Positions 41,684 through 50,876 of a stretch of 64,000 nt of DNA are shown here, in pieces. Source of the DNA: Nocardia alba NBRC 108234 (GTDB lineage: Bacteria; Actinomycetota; Actinomycetes; Mycobacteriales; Mycobacteriaceae); contig NZ_BDAX01000002.1 in NCBI RefSeq assembly GCF_001612665.1, forward strand, positions 682,001-746,000, given 5' to 3'. The stretch's first letter is position 1, and every line of letters begins with the position of its first letter. Below the pieces are notes generated by a model. The model was given only the letters and a program-made list of their open reading frames with translations. It was not told the origin of the DNA and searched no databases. The position numbers and the translations under genes are program-made.

Positions 41684-43330
41684 ATGGATGCCATCGTGAA
41701 CACTCCGCCGCCGGTCAACGAACCGGTCGGCACCTTCGCTCCGGGCAGCCCGGAACGCCGACGACTCCAGACCGCGCTCGCCGAGTTGTCTGCCTCCCCC
41801 ACCGAGATCACCCACGTGATCGGCGGCCGCCACCTGCCCGGTGCGGGTCCCGCCGTCGACGTGGTCCCACCGCATCGTCACGCCGCCGTCCTCGGCACCC
41901 TGCGGGAGGCGAGCACCACCGAAGCCGCCGCGGCGGTCGAGGCCGCCTGCGCCGCGGCGCCCGCCTGGCAGGCGATGCCGTTCGACGATCGAGCCGCGAT
42001 CTTCCTGCGTGCCGCCGACCTGCTCTCCGGGCCGTGGCGGGAGCGGATCGCCGCCGCGACGATGCTCGGGCAATCCAAGTCCGCCTATCAGGCCGAGATC
42101 GACGCACCCTGCGAGCTGATCGACTTCTGGCGATTCAATGTCAGCTTCGCCCGCGAAATCCTGGCCGGGCAGCCGATCTCCGCGCCGGGGGTGTGGAATC
42201 GGATGCAGTACCGCTCGCTCGAGGGCTTCGTCTACGCGGTGACCCCGTTCAACTTCAGCGCGATCGCGGGCAATCTCCCCACCGCACCCGCGCTGATGGG
42301 CAACACCGTGGTGTGGAAGCCGGCCAGAAGTCAGGCCGTGGCGGCCTATCTGACGATGCGACTGCTCGAAGCGGCAGGACTGCCACCCGGAGTGATCAAC
42401 CTGGTCAACGGGCCCGGTCCGGTGATCTCCGACGTCGTGCTCGCCGATTCACGACTGGCGGGCGTGCACTTCACCGGGTCGACGGCCACCTTCCAGCACC
42501 TCTGGCGTGAGGTGGCGCAGCGGGTGGACAGCTACCGCACCTATCCCCGGCTGGTCGGCGAGACCGGTGGCAAGGACTTCGTGCTCGCGCACCCGTCGGC
42601 CGATCCGGCGGTGCTCACCACCGCGCTGGTGCGCGGAGCGTTCGACTATCAGGGCCAGAAGTGTTCGGCCGCCTCGCGCGCCTTCATTCCGCGTTCGGTC
42701 TGGGCGACGATGTCGGAGGACCTGATCGAGGCGACCTCGAACCTGCGCTACGGCGATGTCGCCGATTTCACCAATTTCGGTGGCGCGCTGATCGATCGGC
42801 ACGCCTTCGACCGCAATACCACCGCGCTCGAGCGCGCCAAGGCCACACCGGGCCTGACCGTGGTGGCGGGCGGACACAGCGATGACAGTGTCGGCTGGTT
42901 CGTCGACCCCACCATCGTGGTCGGTGACGATCCGACCGACGAGGTCTTTCGCACCGAGTACTTCGGCCCGATCCTGGCGGTGCACGTCTACGACGACAGC
43001 ACCCCCACCGCCTTCGCCGACGCGATGGACCTCGTCGACAGCGGCAGCCCCTACGGGCTCACCGGGTCGGTGATCGCGCAGGACCGCACCGCGATCACCG
43101 AGGCGACCGATCGGCTCACCTTCGCCGCGGGCAACTTCTACATCAACGACAAACCGTCCGGGGCGGTCGTGGGCCAGCAGCCGTTCGGCGGCGGACGCGC
43201 CTCGGGCACCAACGACAAGGCGGGCTCGGCGCAGAATCTGCTGCGCTGGACCTCCGCGCGCACGATCAAGGAGACCTTCGTTCCGCCCACCGACCACCGC
43301 TACCCGCACCAGGCGCCGGAGGTCGACTGA
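41684..43330 (+). CDS. pruA: L-glutamate gamma-semialdehyde (1-pyrroline-5-carboxylate) dehydrogenase
   Basis: A 548-residue NAD-dependent aldehyde dehydrogenase that makes glutamate, the second step of proline degradation. The catalytic Cys is in YQGQKCSAASR, the general-base Glu in LVGETGGKDFVLAHPSAD, and the cofactor loop in FTGSTATFQHLW. Length and motifs match the monofunctional P5CDH of actinobacteria. AGGAG precedes ATG 41684. Its stop overlaps the proline dehydrogenase ATG by one base (TGATG), so the two enzymes are translated together. Confidence 0.95.
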   Translation: MDAIVNTPPPVNEPVGTFAPGSPERRRLQTALAELSASPTEITHVIGGRHLPGAGPAVDVVPPHRHAAVLGTLREASTTEAAAAVEAACAAAPAWQAMPFDDRAAIFLRAADLLSGPWRERIAAATMLGQSKSAYQAEIDAPCELIDFWRFNVSFAREILAGQPISAPGVWNRMQYRSLEGFVYAVTPFNFSAIAGNLPTAPALMGNTVVWKPARSQAVAAYLTMRLLEAAGLPPGVINLVNGPGPVISDVVLADSRLAGVHFTGSTATFQHLWREVAQRVDSYRTYPRLVGETGGKDFVLAHPSADPAVLTTALVRGAFDYQGQKCSAASRAFIPRSVWATMSEDLIEATSNLRYGDVADFTNFGGALIDRHAFDRNTTALERAKATPGLTVVAGGHSDDSVGWFVDPTIVVGDDPTDEVFRTEYFGPILAVHVYDDSTPTAFADAMDLVDSGSPYGLTGSVIAQDRTAITEATDRLTFAAGNFYINDKPSGAVVGQQPFGGGRASGTNDKAGSAQNLLRWTSARTIKETFVPPTDHRYPHQAPEVD

Positions 43331-44286
43331 TGTCGGCGCTGCTGCGTTCGACCGTGCTCGCCGCCGCCCGCTCGCCCCGGCTCGAGCGCGCCATCACCCG
43401 ACTGCCGGTCAGCCGCGCGGTGGTGGCCCGCTTCGTCGCGGGGACCAGCACCACGCAGGTGCTGCGAGCCTGCGAATCACTGTTGCGCTCACAGTGTTTC
43501 GTCAGCATCGACTATCTGGGTGAGGACACCACCGACCCGGCGGGCGCCGACGCGACCGTCGCGCAGTATCTGGCGTTGATCGCCGCGCTCGGCGCACTCC
43601 CCCAGGCGGAGGTAGCGGCGGGAGCTGTTCGGCCACTGGAGGTTTCGGTGAAACTGTCCGCACTCGGCCAGGCGATGCCGGGCGCGGGCCACGCCATCGC
43701 CCGCGAGCACGCCCGACAGATCTGCGCCGCCGCCGAGGCCGCGGGGATCTGGGTCACCGTCGATGCCGAAGACCACACCACCACCGATTCGACCCTGTCG
43801 ATCGTGCGCGAACTCCGCGCGGACTACCCGTGGCTGGGCGCGGTGTTGCAGGCCTATCTTCGCCGTACCGAGGACGACTGCCGCGCGATGGCGGGCCCCG
43901 GTTCGCGCATTCGCCTGTGCAAGGGCGCCTACGACGAGCCGGAGTCGGTCGCCTTCCGCGACAAGGCGGAGGTCGACGCGTCCTATCTGCGGTGCCTCGG
44001 CGTGCTCACCGCGGGCGCGGGCTATCCGATGATCGCCTCGCACGACCCGGCGGTGATCGCCGCGGCCGGGGTGGGCGTGCAGGCGGCGCAGCGCAAGACC
44101 GAGGAGTACGAGTACCAGATGCTGTACGGCATTCGCGCCGACGAGCAGCGCCGACTCGCCGTCGCGGGCAACCATGTTCGCGTGTATGTCCCCTTCGGTG
44201 ACCAGTGGTACGGGTATTTCGTGCGCAGGCTCGCCGAACGGCCCGCCAACCTCGGGTTCTTTCTGCGCGCGCTGGTCGGGAACTGA
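43330..44286 (+). CDS. pruB: Proline dehydrogenase
   Basis: A 318-residue monofunctional PRODH, an FAD enzyme that oxidises proline to 1-pyrroline-5-carboxylate and passes electrons to the quinone pool. The TIM-barrel marks are VTVDAEDHTTTDSTL, LQAYLRRTEDDCR, RIRLCKGAYDEPESVAF, EEYEYQMLYGIR and VYVPFGDQWYGYFVRRL, the last two forming the proline and flavin site. It is co-translated with pruA; in many proteobacteria the two activities are fused as PutA, but here they are split as in mycobacteria. Confidence 0.95.
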   Translation: MSALLRSTVLAAARSPRLERAITRLPVSRAVVARFVAGTSTTQVLRACESLLRSQCFVSIDYLGEDTTDPAGADATVAQYLALIAALGALPQAEVAAGAVRPLEVSVKLSALGQAMPGAGHAIAREHARQICAAAEAAGIWVTVDAEDHTTTDSTLSIVRELRADYPWLGAVLQAYLRRTEDDCRAMAGPGSRIRLCKGAYDEPESVAFRDKAEVDASYLRCLGVLTAGAGYPMIASHDPAVIAAAGVGVQAAQRKTEEYEYQMLYGIRADEQRRLAVAGNHVRVYVPFGDQWYGYFVRRLAERPANLGFFLRALVGN

Positions 44287-44397
44287 CCGCGTTTGCCCGC
44301 GCACTCGGCGCCGCGGTCTCGCGCGCGGTCGGTGCTGAACCGGACCGTGTCGGAGCCGAGCGGGTAGGTCGGCGGCGAACTGTGCTGTGATGGGTCG

Positions 44398-45021
44398 GTG
44401 AGATCGGAGCGAGACGTCGACGCGGCGGGCGCGAGGCAGGCGCGCGTGCCGCGGCGGCGCGATCCGGCGAAGACGCGCGAAGCGATCATCGACGGGCTGC
44501 TCGCCGCCGTCACCGCGGGTGATTTCGCGCCGACCGCGCGCGCGATCGCCGCCAGAGCGGGGACCTCCGAACGCAGTGTCTTCGTGCACTTTCCCGATCG
44601 GGAAGCGTTACTGGTGGCCGCGACGCAACGCCAGTCCGAGATGGTCGAAGCATGCCTTGTCGTCCCGGATTCCGGTCTTGCCCTGACCGAGCGGATCACG
44701 ATCGCGGTCCGGCAGAGCGCGGCGATCTTCGACCTGCAGCGCGTGCCTCGGCTGCCCGGGCTGCAGGAATCCCGAACGATCGACGCGATCGACGAACGGA
44801 TGCGGCGCACCGACGATCACATCCGCGCCGTGCTGGCCGCGCTGTTCGCACCCGAACTGTCGCGGGCCGACGGTGGAATCGACGACGGGCTGCTCGACCT
44901 GATCGACGGGGTCCTCGCCTGGCCCTCGCGCCACCATCTGCAGGACCGGCGTGGGCTCTCGGGCGAGCAGGCGTCGGCGACGATCGAGCGCGCGGTGCGG
45001 TTGCTACTCGCTCAGCACTGA
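44398..45021 (+). CDS. TetR/AcrR-family transcriptional regulator
   Basis: A 207-residue repressor-type protein beginning with GTG. The helix-turn-helix is in PTARAIAARAGTSERSVFVHFPDREALLVAA (residues about 40-72); the rest is the helical ligand domain. It lies 111 nt after pruB on the same strand and overlaps the end of the acyl-CoA ligase gene by 18 bases. Its target may be that ligase or itself; no operator is evident. Confidence 0.85.
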   Translation: MRSERDVDAAGARQARVPRRRDPAKTREAIIDGLLAAVTAGDFAPTARAIAARAGTSERSVFVHFPDREALLVAATQRQSEMVEACLVVPDSGLALTERITIAVRQSAAIFDLQRVPRLPGLQESRTIDAIDERMRRTDDHIRAVLAALFAPELSRADGGIDDGLLDLIDGVLAWPSRHHLQDRRGLSGEQASATIERAVRLLLAQH

Positions 45022-47067
45022 TCCGGGCACGAGCACCCGCTTGAGGATCTTGCCGGTCTCCCCGCGTGGCAGCGCGGGCAGGAACGTGACATCGCGTGGG
45101 ACCGAGAACCGACTCAGGCGGTTGCGGATGTAGGTCCGGACCATGTCCGAATCCAGTCCCGCCCCTTCGCGTTTCACCACGAACGCGGCCAGCCGCTGAC
45201 CGAATTCCCGGTCGGGAACGCCGACAACGGCGACTTCGCTGATCTGCGGCAGGTGGGCGAGCGCCTCCTCGACCGGGCGCGGGAAGACGTTCTCCCCACC
45301 GGAGATGATCATCTCGTCGTCACGGCCCACCACGAACAACCGTCCGGCGGCGTCGAGATACCCGAGGTCACCGGTGTCGAGCATGCCGTCGGCCTCCTCC
45401 GGCGGCGCGGAGTTCACATAACCGTCGAACAGCATGTGATTGGCGACGAAGATGTGTCCGGTGGAGCCGACCGGCACCGGGCGCAGGTCGGGACCGAGCA
45501 CCGCGACCCGGGTGCCCAGCGGCGGACGACCCGCGGTCGTCGGGGACGCCCGCAGGTCGTCGGGGGTGGCGACGCTGGCCCAGGAGACCTCGGTCGAGCC
45601 GTACACGTTGTAGAGCACATCGCCATAGCTGTCCAGGAATCGCAGCACCGTGGCTCCGGCCAGCGGCGCACCACAGCTGACCACGAACCGCAGACTCGAC
45701 AGATCCAGGCTCGCGCGCACCTCGTCGGGGACCTCGAGCAGGCGTTCCACCATGGTCGGAACCACGATCACCGTGGTGATCCGGTGTTGCGCGACCGCGC
45801 GCAGGCAGTCCATCGCATCGAAACCGTCCGTCAACACCACGGTGGCGCGCAACGCGGTGCTCAGCTGCAACCCGGCCAGCCCCCAGGTGTGGAACAGCGG
45901 CGCGGGAATGAGCATGACCTCCTCCACGCGCAGCGGGATCCGCGAGAGCAGCGCGGCGATGGTGCCGAATCCCTTGGCGTGCGGGCGGCGTGCGCCCTTC
46001 GGCGAACCGCTGGTGCCGGAGGTGAGCACGATCAGCCTGCCGGGATGGGCGGGCACCGGGAAGTCGTCGGGCGCCTGGGCGATCAGGTCGTCGATCGTCG
46101 TACGGTCAGGGCTGGGCGGACAGTCGTCGGTGGTGTAGCGCGGTACCTCGTTGTGCAGGTAGCGGATCAGTGTCTCCAGCGCGCCGTCGACGAAGACCGC
46201 ACTGAGCCGGTGCCGCTGCACGATCTCCTCGATCCGCCGTCCCGACAACCCCGCGTTGAGCAGCGCCACGTCGACGCCCAGTTTGCCCGCGGCGACCATG
46301 GTTTCGACCATGCCCGAGTGGTTGCGCGCCAGCAGACCGATGGCGTCGCCCTTGCGCAGACCGATCGAGTGCATCGCCGCGGCCAGCGCGGTGGATCTGG
46401 CGTCGACCTCGGCGAAGGTGCGGTGCCCGCCCGCGTCGATCAACGCGAGCCGATCGGGTTCGTACGCCGCGCCCGCCGCGTAGCCACCTGCCAGGTTGAA
46501 TCCCCACTTCGACAGGGAGCGAAGCTGTTTCACGATCGACACCGGCTCGGGCCGCATCAGCCCGGTAGCCGCGATGTTGCGCGCCACCCCGGCATTGCGG
46601 CGCACCGACGAGCGTTCGGCGTTGACCACCACCGAGGAACGGGTGCCCGCGATCGAGTCGGAGGTCCGGCGCAGCCCGGCCTTCACCCAGTCGGTGACCT
46701 GCGCGTTCCCGCCCTGCTCCACCACGGGATGGACCCGCGCGGTCGCGAAGAGGGTGATGTCGAGCCGCGTTCGCTGCTGATCGCCACGCAGGCGGATCGC
46801 GGCGAAACTGCCAAGGACCGGGCTGCGCAGTTCGAAACTCTCGTACCAGCGGCCGATGGCGAGGACGAACTCGTGCGTGTGGATGCCACCGCTCGCCGAT
46901 CCGACCCGCACCTGCCAGTGGACGGCACCGTCGGGGCGTTCCACCGGTTCGCAACTGCCGATCCCGGTGAACATGCGGGGGTAGGTCTGGGGATCGAGCA
47001 GTACATTCCACAACGCTTGACGCGCGATGGTGAAATCCGCGCTGACATCGATGACGTCGGTGACCAA
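45004..47067 (-). CDS. SRPBCC domain fused to an AMP-forming acyl-CoA ligase
   Basis: A protein of about 687 residues. The first 140 residues (DVIDVSADFTIARQALWNVLLDPQTYPRMFTGIGSCE onwards) are a START/SRPBCC hydrophobic-ligand domain. A basic linker follows, then an ANL adenylating domain with LTSGTSGSPKGARRPH (ATP loop), YGSTEVSW, DTGDLGYLDAAGRLFVVGRDDEMIISGGENVFP and the catalytic Lys in PRGETGKILKR. The ligase part resembles mycobacterial FadD12-type enzymes. The fusion suggests that a lipid or polyketide acyl chain is held by the SRPBCC part. No ATG or GTG fits; TTG 47067 has GGAG upstream, TTG 47106 is the alternative. Confidence 0.85.
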   Translation of the reverse strand: MVTDVIDVSADFTIARQALWNVLLDPQTYPRMFTGIGSCEPVERPDGAVHWQVRVGSASGGIHTHEFVLAIGRWYESFELRSPVLGSFAAIRLRGDQQRTRLDITLFATARVHPVVEQGGNAQVTDWVKAGLRRTSDSIAGTRSSVVVNAERSSVRRNAGVARNIAATGLMRPEPVSIVKQLRSLSKWGFNLAGGYAAGAAYEPDRLALIDAGGHRTFAEVDARSTALAAAMHSIGLRKGDAIGLLARNHSGMVETMVAAGKLGVDVALLNAGLSGRRIEEIVQRHRLSAVFVDGALETLIRYLHNEVPRYTTDDCPPSPDRTTIDDLIAQAPDDFPVPAHPGRLIVLTSGTSGSPKGARRPHAKGFGTIAALLSRIPLRVEEVMLIPAPLFHTWGLAGLQLSTALRATVVLTDGFDAMDCLRAVAQHRITTVIVVPTMVERLLEVPDEVRASLDLSSLRFVVSCGAPLAGATVLRFLDSYGDVLYNVYGSTEVSWASVATPDDLRASPTTAGRPPLGTRVAVLGPDLRPVPVGSTGHIFVANHMLFDGYVNSAPPEEADGMLDTGDLGYLDAAGRLFVVGRDDEMIISGGENVFPRPVEEALAHLPQISEVAVVGVPDREFGQRLAAFVVKREGAGLDSDMVRTYIRNRLSRFSVPRDVTFLPALPRGETGKILKRVLVPGSVLSE

Positions 47068-47315
47068 TACTCCGTGCTCTACTTCCCGTCGGCCTGTTCG
47101 ACCCAATTGGTCGGCGGGCGAAAATGGGCGCTGCGGCCGTTACCACCTCGCGGGTCGCCACGCTACCCGGCGGCGGCGCCCCGTCATCAAGAATCGGACA
47201 AAACCGGTAGTTCGGAAGCATTTCGGCCGAATTTTGGTTGGTGAGCCATACCTTTCGACATCGCCGATGTGAAACTGTCCAACCCCTCGCGCGCCTTCCG
47301 GGACCCGGCGAAGGG

Positions 47316-47708
47316 TCAGCCGCCGGTGACCACGCAGGATTCCCCGAGACGGAAGCCCCTGCCCACACTCACGTTCGCGCTGCCTGCGATGCCGTCCTGG
47401 ACCGCGGTCATCGTGTGGGGGCCGGTGTAGGACGGCACCCAGTTGAACATGGCGACACCATCGGTCGGTGCGACCACGGCCAGCAGCTCGCCGTTGTCGT
47501 AGAAGGCGACAGGAATGATGCCGACACTGAGCCTGGCCAGCAACTGGTGGGTGCATCCGGTGCCGTAGTTGGTTGCCGAGCCGACGCTGAGGTTGGGTTT
47601 CACCGTCAATTGCGAAACACCGGCCGAGGCGGTGGGTGCGCCGAGGGTCGTGGCCAGTATCGCCGTCCCGAGGGCAGCGAGGGTGGCGGCGAATTTCCTG
47701 TCACTCAT
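47316..47708 (-). CDS. Small secreted Ig-like protein
   Basis: A 130-residue protein with a signal peptide (FAATLAALGTAILATTLGAPTASA), so the mature form is about 102 residues. The mature part is beta-rich: VSQLTVKPN, a middle strand with CTHQLLA, then VVAPTDGVAMFNWVPSYTGPHTMTAVQDG, which is the pattern of bacterial Ig-like domains. The two cysteines (YGTGCTHQ and GESCVV at the C-terminus) probably form a disulfide. Function outside the cell is unknown; similar small proteins are common in Nocardia. The 248-nt gap upstream toward the ligase gene holds no further gene that I can support. Confidence 0.72.
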   Translation of the reverse strand: MSDRKFAATLAALGTAILATTLGAPTASAGVSQLTVKPNLSVGSATNYGTGCTHQLLARLSVGIIPVAFYDNGELLAVVAPTDGVAMFNWVPSYTGPHTMTAVQDGIAGSANVSVGRGFRLGESCVVTGG

Positions 47709-47870
47709 GTTTCTCACGTCCTTGTGCTGCGGGGCCGACCGAACGCGAGGCCGGCGAGTCGGTCTCATCCTCACCCCATCGCGAGACCGATGGTGGGAGA
47801 ACACACGAACTGTTTCGCCGACTACACCCGCCACCGGCGCGCGGGAGTGGTCGGCGGACTCGGCCTCGGA

Positions 47871-48686
47871 TCAGCCGAGGAACGCGAGGATTCCGGCGGT
47901 GATGAGTTCGGCGTAGCGAGCCCGGCCCTGCGGCGTCTCGATCAACGCGGCGTCGGTCGCCGAACGCATGTTGCCGCATTCGACAAGCGCGCTCGGCCGT
48001 TCGGCCAGGTTGAGTCCGGCCAGATCCGCCCTCGGATTCAGTCCCGCCGAGCCCACATACGTCGACGGCACGGCACCGCCGGAGACCATCGCGTCGCGCA
48101 GCGCGGTCGCCAATCGCGTTCCCGCCTCGGCCTGTACCGGGTTCAGCGCGGGTTCTGCGTAGGCGATGTGGAATCCGTGCGCGCCCGCGCCGGTGTTGCC
48201 GTCGGCGTGGATCGAGACCACCGCGTCGGCGCCCGCCCGATTCGCGATGGCGGCCCGCTCATCGACACACGGTCCGACGCCCGCGTCGTCGGTGCGGGTG
48301 AGCAGCACTCGAACGCCTCGGGCGGCGAGCAGATCGCGCACGCGCAGGGTGACGTCCCACGTGAACTCGTGCTCGGTATAGCCACTCGCCGCCGAGGTCC
48401 CCGTGGTGTTGCAGGCCTTGGTCGCGCCGCGCCCGTCCGGCACCGGCGCGTTGATCTGATCGGGATGCGCGGCATTGCCACCGTTGTGGCCGGGATCGAG
48501 GACAACGGTGCGGTTCACGGTGGGCGAAGTCGGCGGCACGGCACTCTCCGAGGCAACGGCCATCACGGTCGACGGTGCCGGGTTCGCATCCGGGATGGTG
48601 GACGCGCATCCGGCGAACAGCGCCGTCATCGCGATCAGGCAGGCGGACAGGAACAGACGGGATCGCACCCTGACACCGTGCCACAT
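47871..48686 (-). CDS. N-acetylmuramoyl-L-alanine amidase (Ami1-like), lipoprotein
   Basis: A 271-residue zinc amidase that cuts the peptide stem from peptidoglycan glycan chains. The Amidase_3 marks are VVLDPGHNGG (first zinc His), the acidic ligand near GYTEHEFTWDV, SIHADGN (second His) and VECGNM with the catalytic Glu. Two cysteines (KACNTTG and GPCVDER) may form a disulfide as in Rv3717/Ami1. The signal peptide ends in LFAGC, a lipobox, which differs from secreted Ami1. The start (ATG 48686 or GTG 48668) is uncertain. Confidence 0.87.
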   Translation of the reverse strand: MWHGVRVRSRLFLSACLIAMTALFAGCASTIPDANPAPSTVMAVASESAVPPTSPTVNRTVVLDPGHNGGNAAHPDQINAPVPDGRGATKACNTTGTSAASGYTEHEFTWDVTLRVRDLLAARGVRVLLTRTDDAGVGPCVDERAAIANRAGADAVVSIHADGNTGAGAHGFHIAYAEPALNPVQAEAGTRLATALRDAMVSGGAVPSTYVGSAGLNPRADLAGLNLAERPSALVECGNMRSATDAALIETPQGRARYAELITAGILAFLG

Positions 48687-48842
48687 TCCGCGAATCGAGC
48701 AACCGCGCCCGTGCCGAGTCAGCGATCCGACACCGATGACGAGCAGCGCCGACTCCGCCCCCGGGCCATCGGGTGGGTCTGCCATCGCTCCCGGATGACT
48801 CCGAGCCACCGCCACGCGACGAGAACCGGCAAGTGACCGAAC

Positions 48843-50081
48843 TCAGGCGCGCGTGATGCGAAGCGGAAGAGTCGCGTGGCGGCGGACGAAGAGGCTGGGT
48901 ACCCACCGTGGTGACTCGGCGTCGATGAGGCCGAACCGCTCGGTGCGTTCCAGGAGCAGGGTGATCGCGGTGGTCGCTTCCAGCCGGGCCAGTGCGGACC
49001 CGATACAGAAGTGGGCTCCCGCGCCGAATGCCGCATGGGCACGGCCGCGCGGCCGGTGCAGGTCGACGACGTCGGGATCCGGGTAGGCGGCGGGGTCGCG
49101 ATTGGCGGCACCCCACAGCAACAGCAGGTGGCTTCCCGCGGGCAGATCGACGCCGCCGAGCCGAGTGTCGGCCACTACGTGGCGGTGGTGGCCGCGGAAG
49201 GGCGACTCCAGGCGCAACACCTCATCGAGGAACGCGGGCACGAGTTCGGGTTGTTCCCGCAGGCCCGTCTGTAGTGCGGGGTCGGTGGCGAGCAACCGCG
49301 CCGCCGACGCGATCAGACCCGCGGTCGACTCCCCGCCCGCACCGATCAGTTGCACCACGATCAGTACCGCCTGCTGCTCGTCGATGGCGCCCGCCGCTAT
49401 CGACGCGACGAGTATCTCGAGCAGCGTTCGCGGCGAATTCGTCTGGACTACTCGCGTTTTCGCATGGTTGATCGCGAGGTACGCGTAGTGGGCGAGCTCG
49501 GCCGCCGAGGTGATCAGGGCGGGCATCCGACCGTCGGCCACGACACCGCCCAGCATCTCGGTGGAGTCGTACGCCAGCGGCAGCAATGTCGGCGCGTCAC
49601 CCCCCGGCACGCCGACGAGTTCGGCGATCACCGCCAGCGGCAGTCGATCCGCGACCCCGGTGGCCCAGTCGATCCGATCGCCGTCGAGTTCCTCCGCCCA
49701 CAGCCGTTCGGTCAGCGCGGTGACGAACGGGCCGAGCGTGCGCACGCGTTTGGCCAGCGCCGGCCCGACGATGCCACGGTGGGCGGCGTGGATGTCACCG
49801 TCGGCGGTGGCGAGCACATGGACCCCCTGTCCGGTCGCGTCGAGGTCGAAGGTGGTCGGCGCGCCCCCCGGCTGGGCGACGAGCACACCGGTCAGATGCG
49901 AGGAGAACTCCGCCGGGCGTTGGGTCGCCTCGGTGACCGCGGCCCAGGAGGCGACGAGGTAGAAATCGGTGCCGGGGACTCGGTGGACGGGGGCTTGTTC
50001 GCGCAGCGCGCGATACATCGGGTAGGGGTCGTCGAGTACCGCCGCGTCGAACAGGTCGATCGCTTCGAGGTCCGTGGTCAT
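48843..50081 (-). CDS. Cytochrome P450
   Basis: A 412-residue class I P450. The heme-binding loop is FGAGAHFCIGSALARLE with Cys near residue 358, the I-helix oxygen motif is GAGGESTAG, and the ExxR of the K helix is present in EVLRLESPFR. All functional motifs are intact, so it should be catalytic once supplied with ferredoxin and reductase, neither of which is encoded nearby. It is divergent from a TetR gene with twin TCTCA-N3-TGAGA dyads between them, suggesting induction by its substrate. AAAGG precedes the ATG. Confidence 0.92.
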   Translation of the reverse strand: MTTDLEAIDLFDAAVLDDPYPMYRALREQAPVHRVPGTDFYLVASWAAVTEATQRPAEFSSHLTGVLVAQPGGAPTTFDLDATGQGVHVLATADGDIHAAHRGIVGPALAKRVRTLGPFVTALTERLWAEELDGDRIDWATGVADRLPLAVIAELVGVPGGDAPTLLPLAYDSTEMLGGVVADGRMPALITSAAELAHYAYLAINHAKTRVVQTNSPRTLLEILVASIAAGAIDEQQAVLIVVQLIGAGGESTAGLIASAARLLATDPALQTGLREQPELVPAFLDEVLRLESPFRGHHRHVVADTRLGGVDLPAGSHLLLLWGAANRDPAAYPDPDVVDLHRPRGRAHAAFGAGAHFCIGSALARLEATTAITLLLERTERFGLIDAESPRWVPSLFVRRHATLPLRITRA

Positions 50082-50152
50082 GGCCGCCGCCTTTCCTGGT
50101 CGGGCTGTCGGCGCTCACCGTGCATCGAGGAGAGGCGGGCGGTCAACGGCTG

Positions 50153-50165
50153 TCTCAGCATGAGA
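50153..50165. promoter_or_regulatory. TetR operator A: TCTCA-GCA-TGAGA
   Basis: A 5-bp perfect inverted repeat with a 3-bp spacer, on the P450 side of the divergent region, next to a TTGACC hexamer (minus strand, 50141-50146) that could be the -35 of the P450 gene. An identical pair of arms recurs at 50260-50272. Confidence 0.5.
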
Positions 50166-50259
50166 TTGCCGGGAAAGCTCGCAGACACCGGCCCGGCGAG
50201 TATTTCGGCGAAAATGCTCTCGGCCTGGTCTAATTCGGCTAGACAGATTCCATCGAACG

Positions 50260-50272
50260 TCTCACCCTGAGA
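50260..50272. promoter_or_regulatory. TetR operator B: TCTCA-CCC-TGAGA
   Basis: The same TCTCA-N3-TGAGA dyad as at 50153-50165, lying 23 nt upstream of the regulator start, where binding would block its own transcript. The centres are 107 bp apart. A further GTCTA-N7-TAGAC dyad at 50228-50244 lies between them. Confidence 0.5.
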
Positions 50273-50295
50273 AAGACGAGCCTGGAGGGTTGCCC

Positions 50296-50850
50296 GTGAC
50301 CGACCGTGTGGACTGGCTGACCGGCGGTGACCGACGCACCATCGCCGTCGACCGCATCGAACGCGCCGCGCTCGCGCTGTTCCTCGAGCACGGCATCGAC
50401 AACGTCACCGCCGACGACATCGCCGCGGCCGCGGGGTGCTCGCGCGCGACCCTGTACCGCTACGTCGGCGGCAAACCACGACTGGTGCGCGCCGTGATGG
50501 TCAGGGCCGCCGGCTCCGTTGTCGCGCGCGTCGAGGCGGTCGTCGACACCGTCGCGCCCCGCAGCCGACCCGTCGAGGCGATCCTGGCCGCCGTCGCCGC
50601 GATCCGCGCCGATCCGGTGCTGCGCCAGTGGCTGATCCGGCACCGCTCCCCCGATACCGATGAATTTCTCGCCGGCGCACCGGAACTCGGCCACATCGCG
50701 ACAGCGCTGACCAGGATCGCCCCCGACGACGAAGCAGCGGGCTGGGTCGTGCGCGTGGTCTTGTCGCTGCTCACCTGGCCACTGTCCGACGCCGCGGCGG
50801 AACGTCACCTGGTCGAACGATTCGTCGGTCCCACGCTGCGCGCGGGCTGA
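50296..50850 (+). CDS. TetR-family transcriptional regulator
   Basis: A 184-residue regulator starting with GTG, with GGAGG 7 nt upstream. The helix-turn-helix is VTADDIAAAAGCSRATLYRYVGGK (residues about 35-58). The C-terminal domain is helical and without known ligand. It is divergent from the P450 gene, and the twin dyads in between are its likely operators. It probably represses both, released by the P450 substrate or a related compound. Confidence 0.88.
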   Translation: MTDRVDWLTGGDRRTIAVDRIERAALALFLEHGIDNVTADDIAAAAGCSRATLYRYVGGKPRLVRAVMVRAAGSVVARVEAVVDTVAPRSRPVEAILAAVAAIRADPVLRQWLIRHRSPDTDEFLAGAPELGHIATALTRIAPDDEAAGWVVRVVLSLLTWPLSDAAAERHLVERFVGPTLRAG

Positions 50851-50876
50851 ACCCGGTCCGCGCTGTTGTCGCCAGC

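Noticed and set aside
45253..47244. 663-codon + strand frame over the acyl-CoA ligase gene
   Set aside because: Antisense shadow; the minus strand shows complete ANL motifs.
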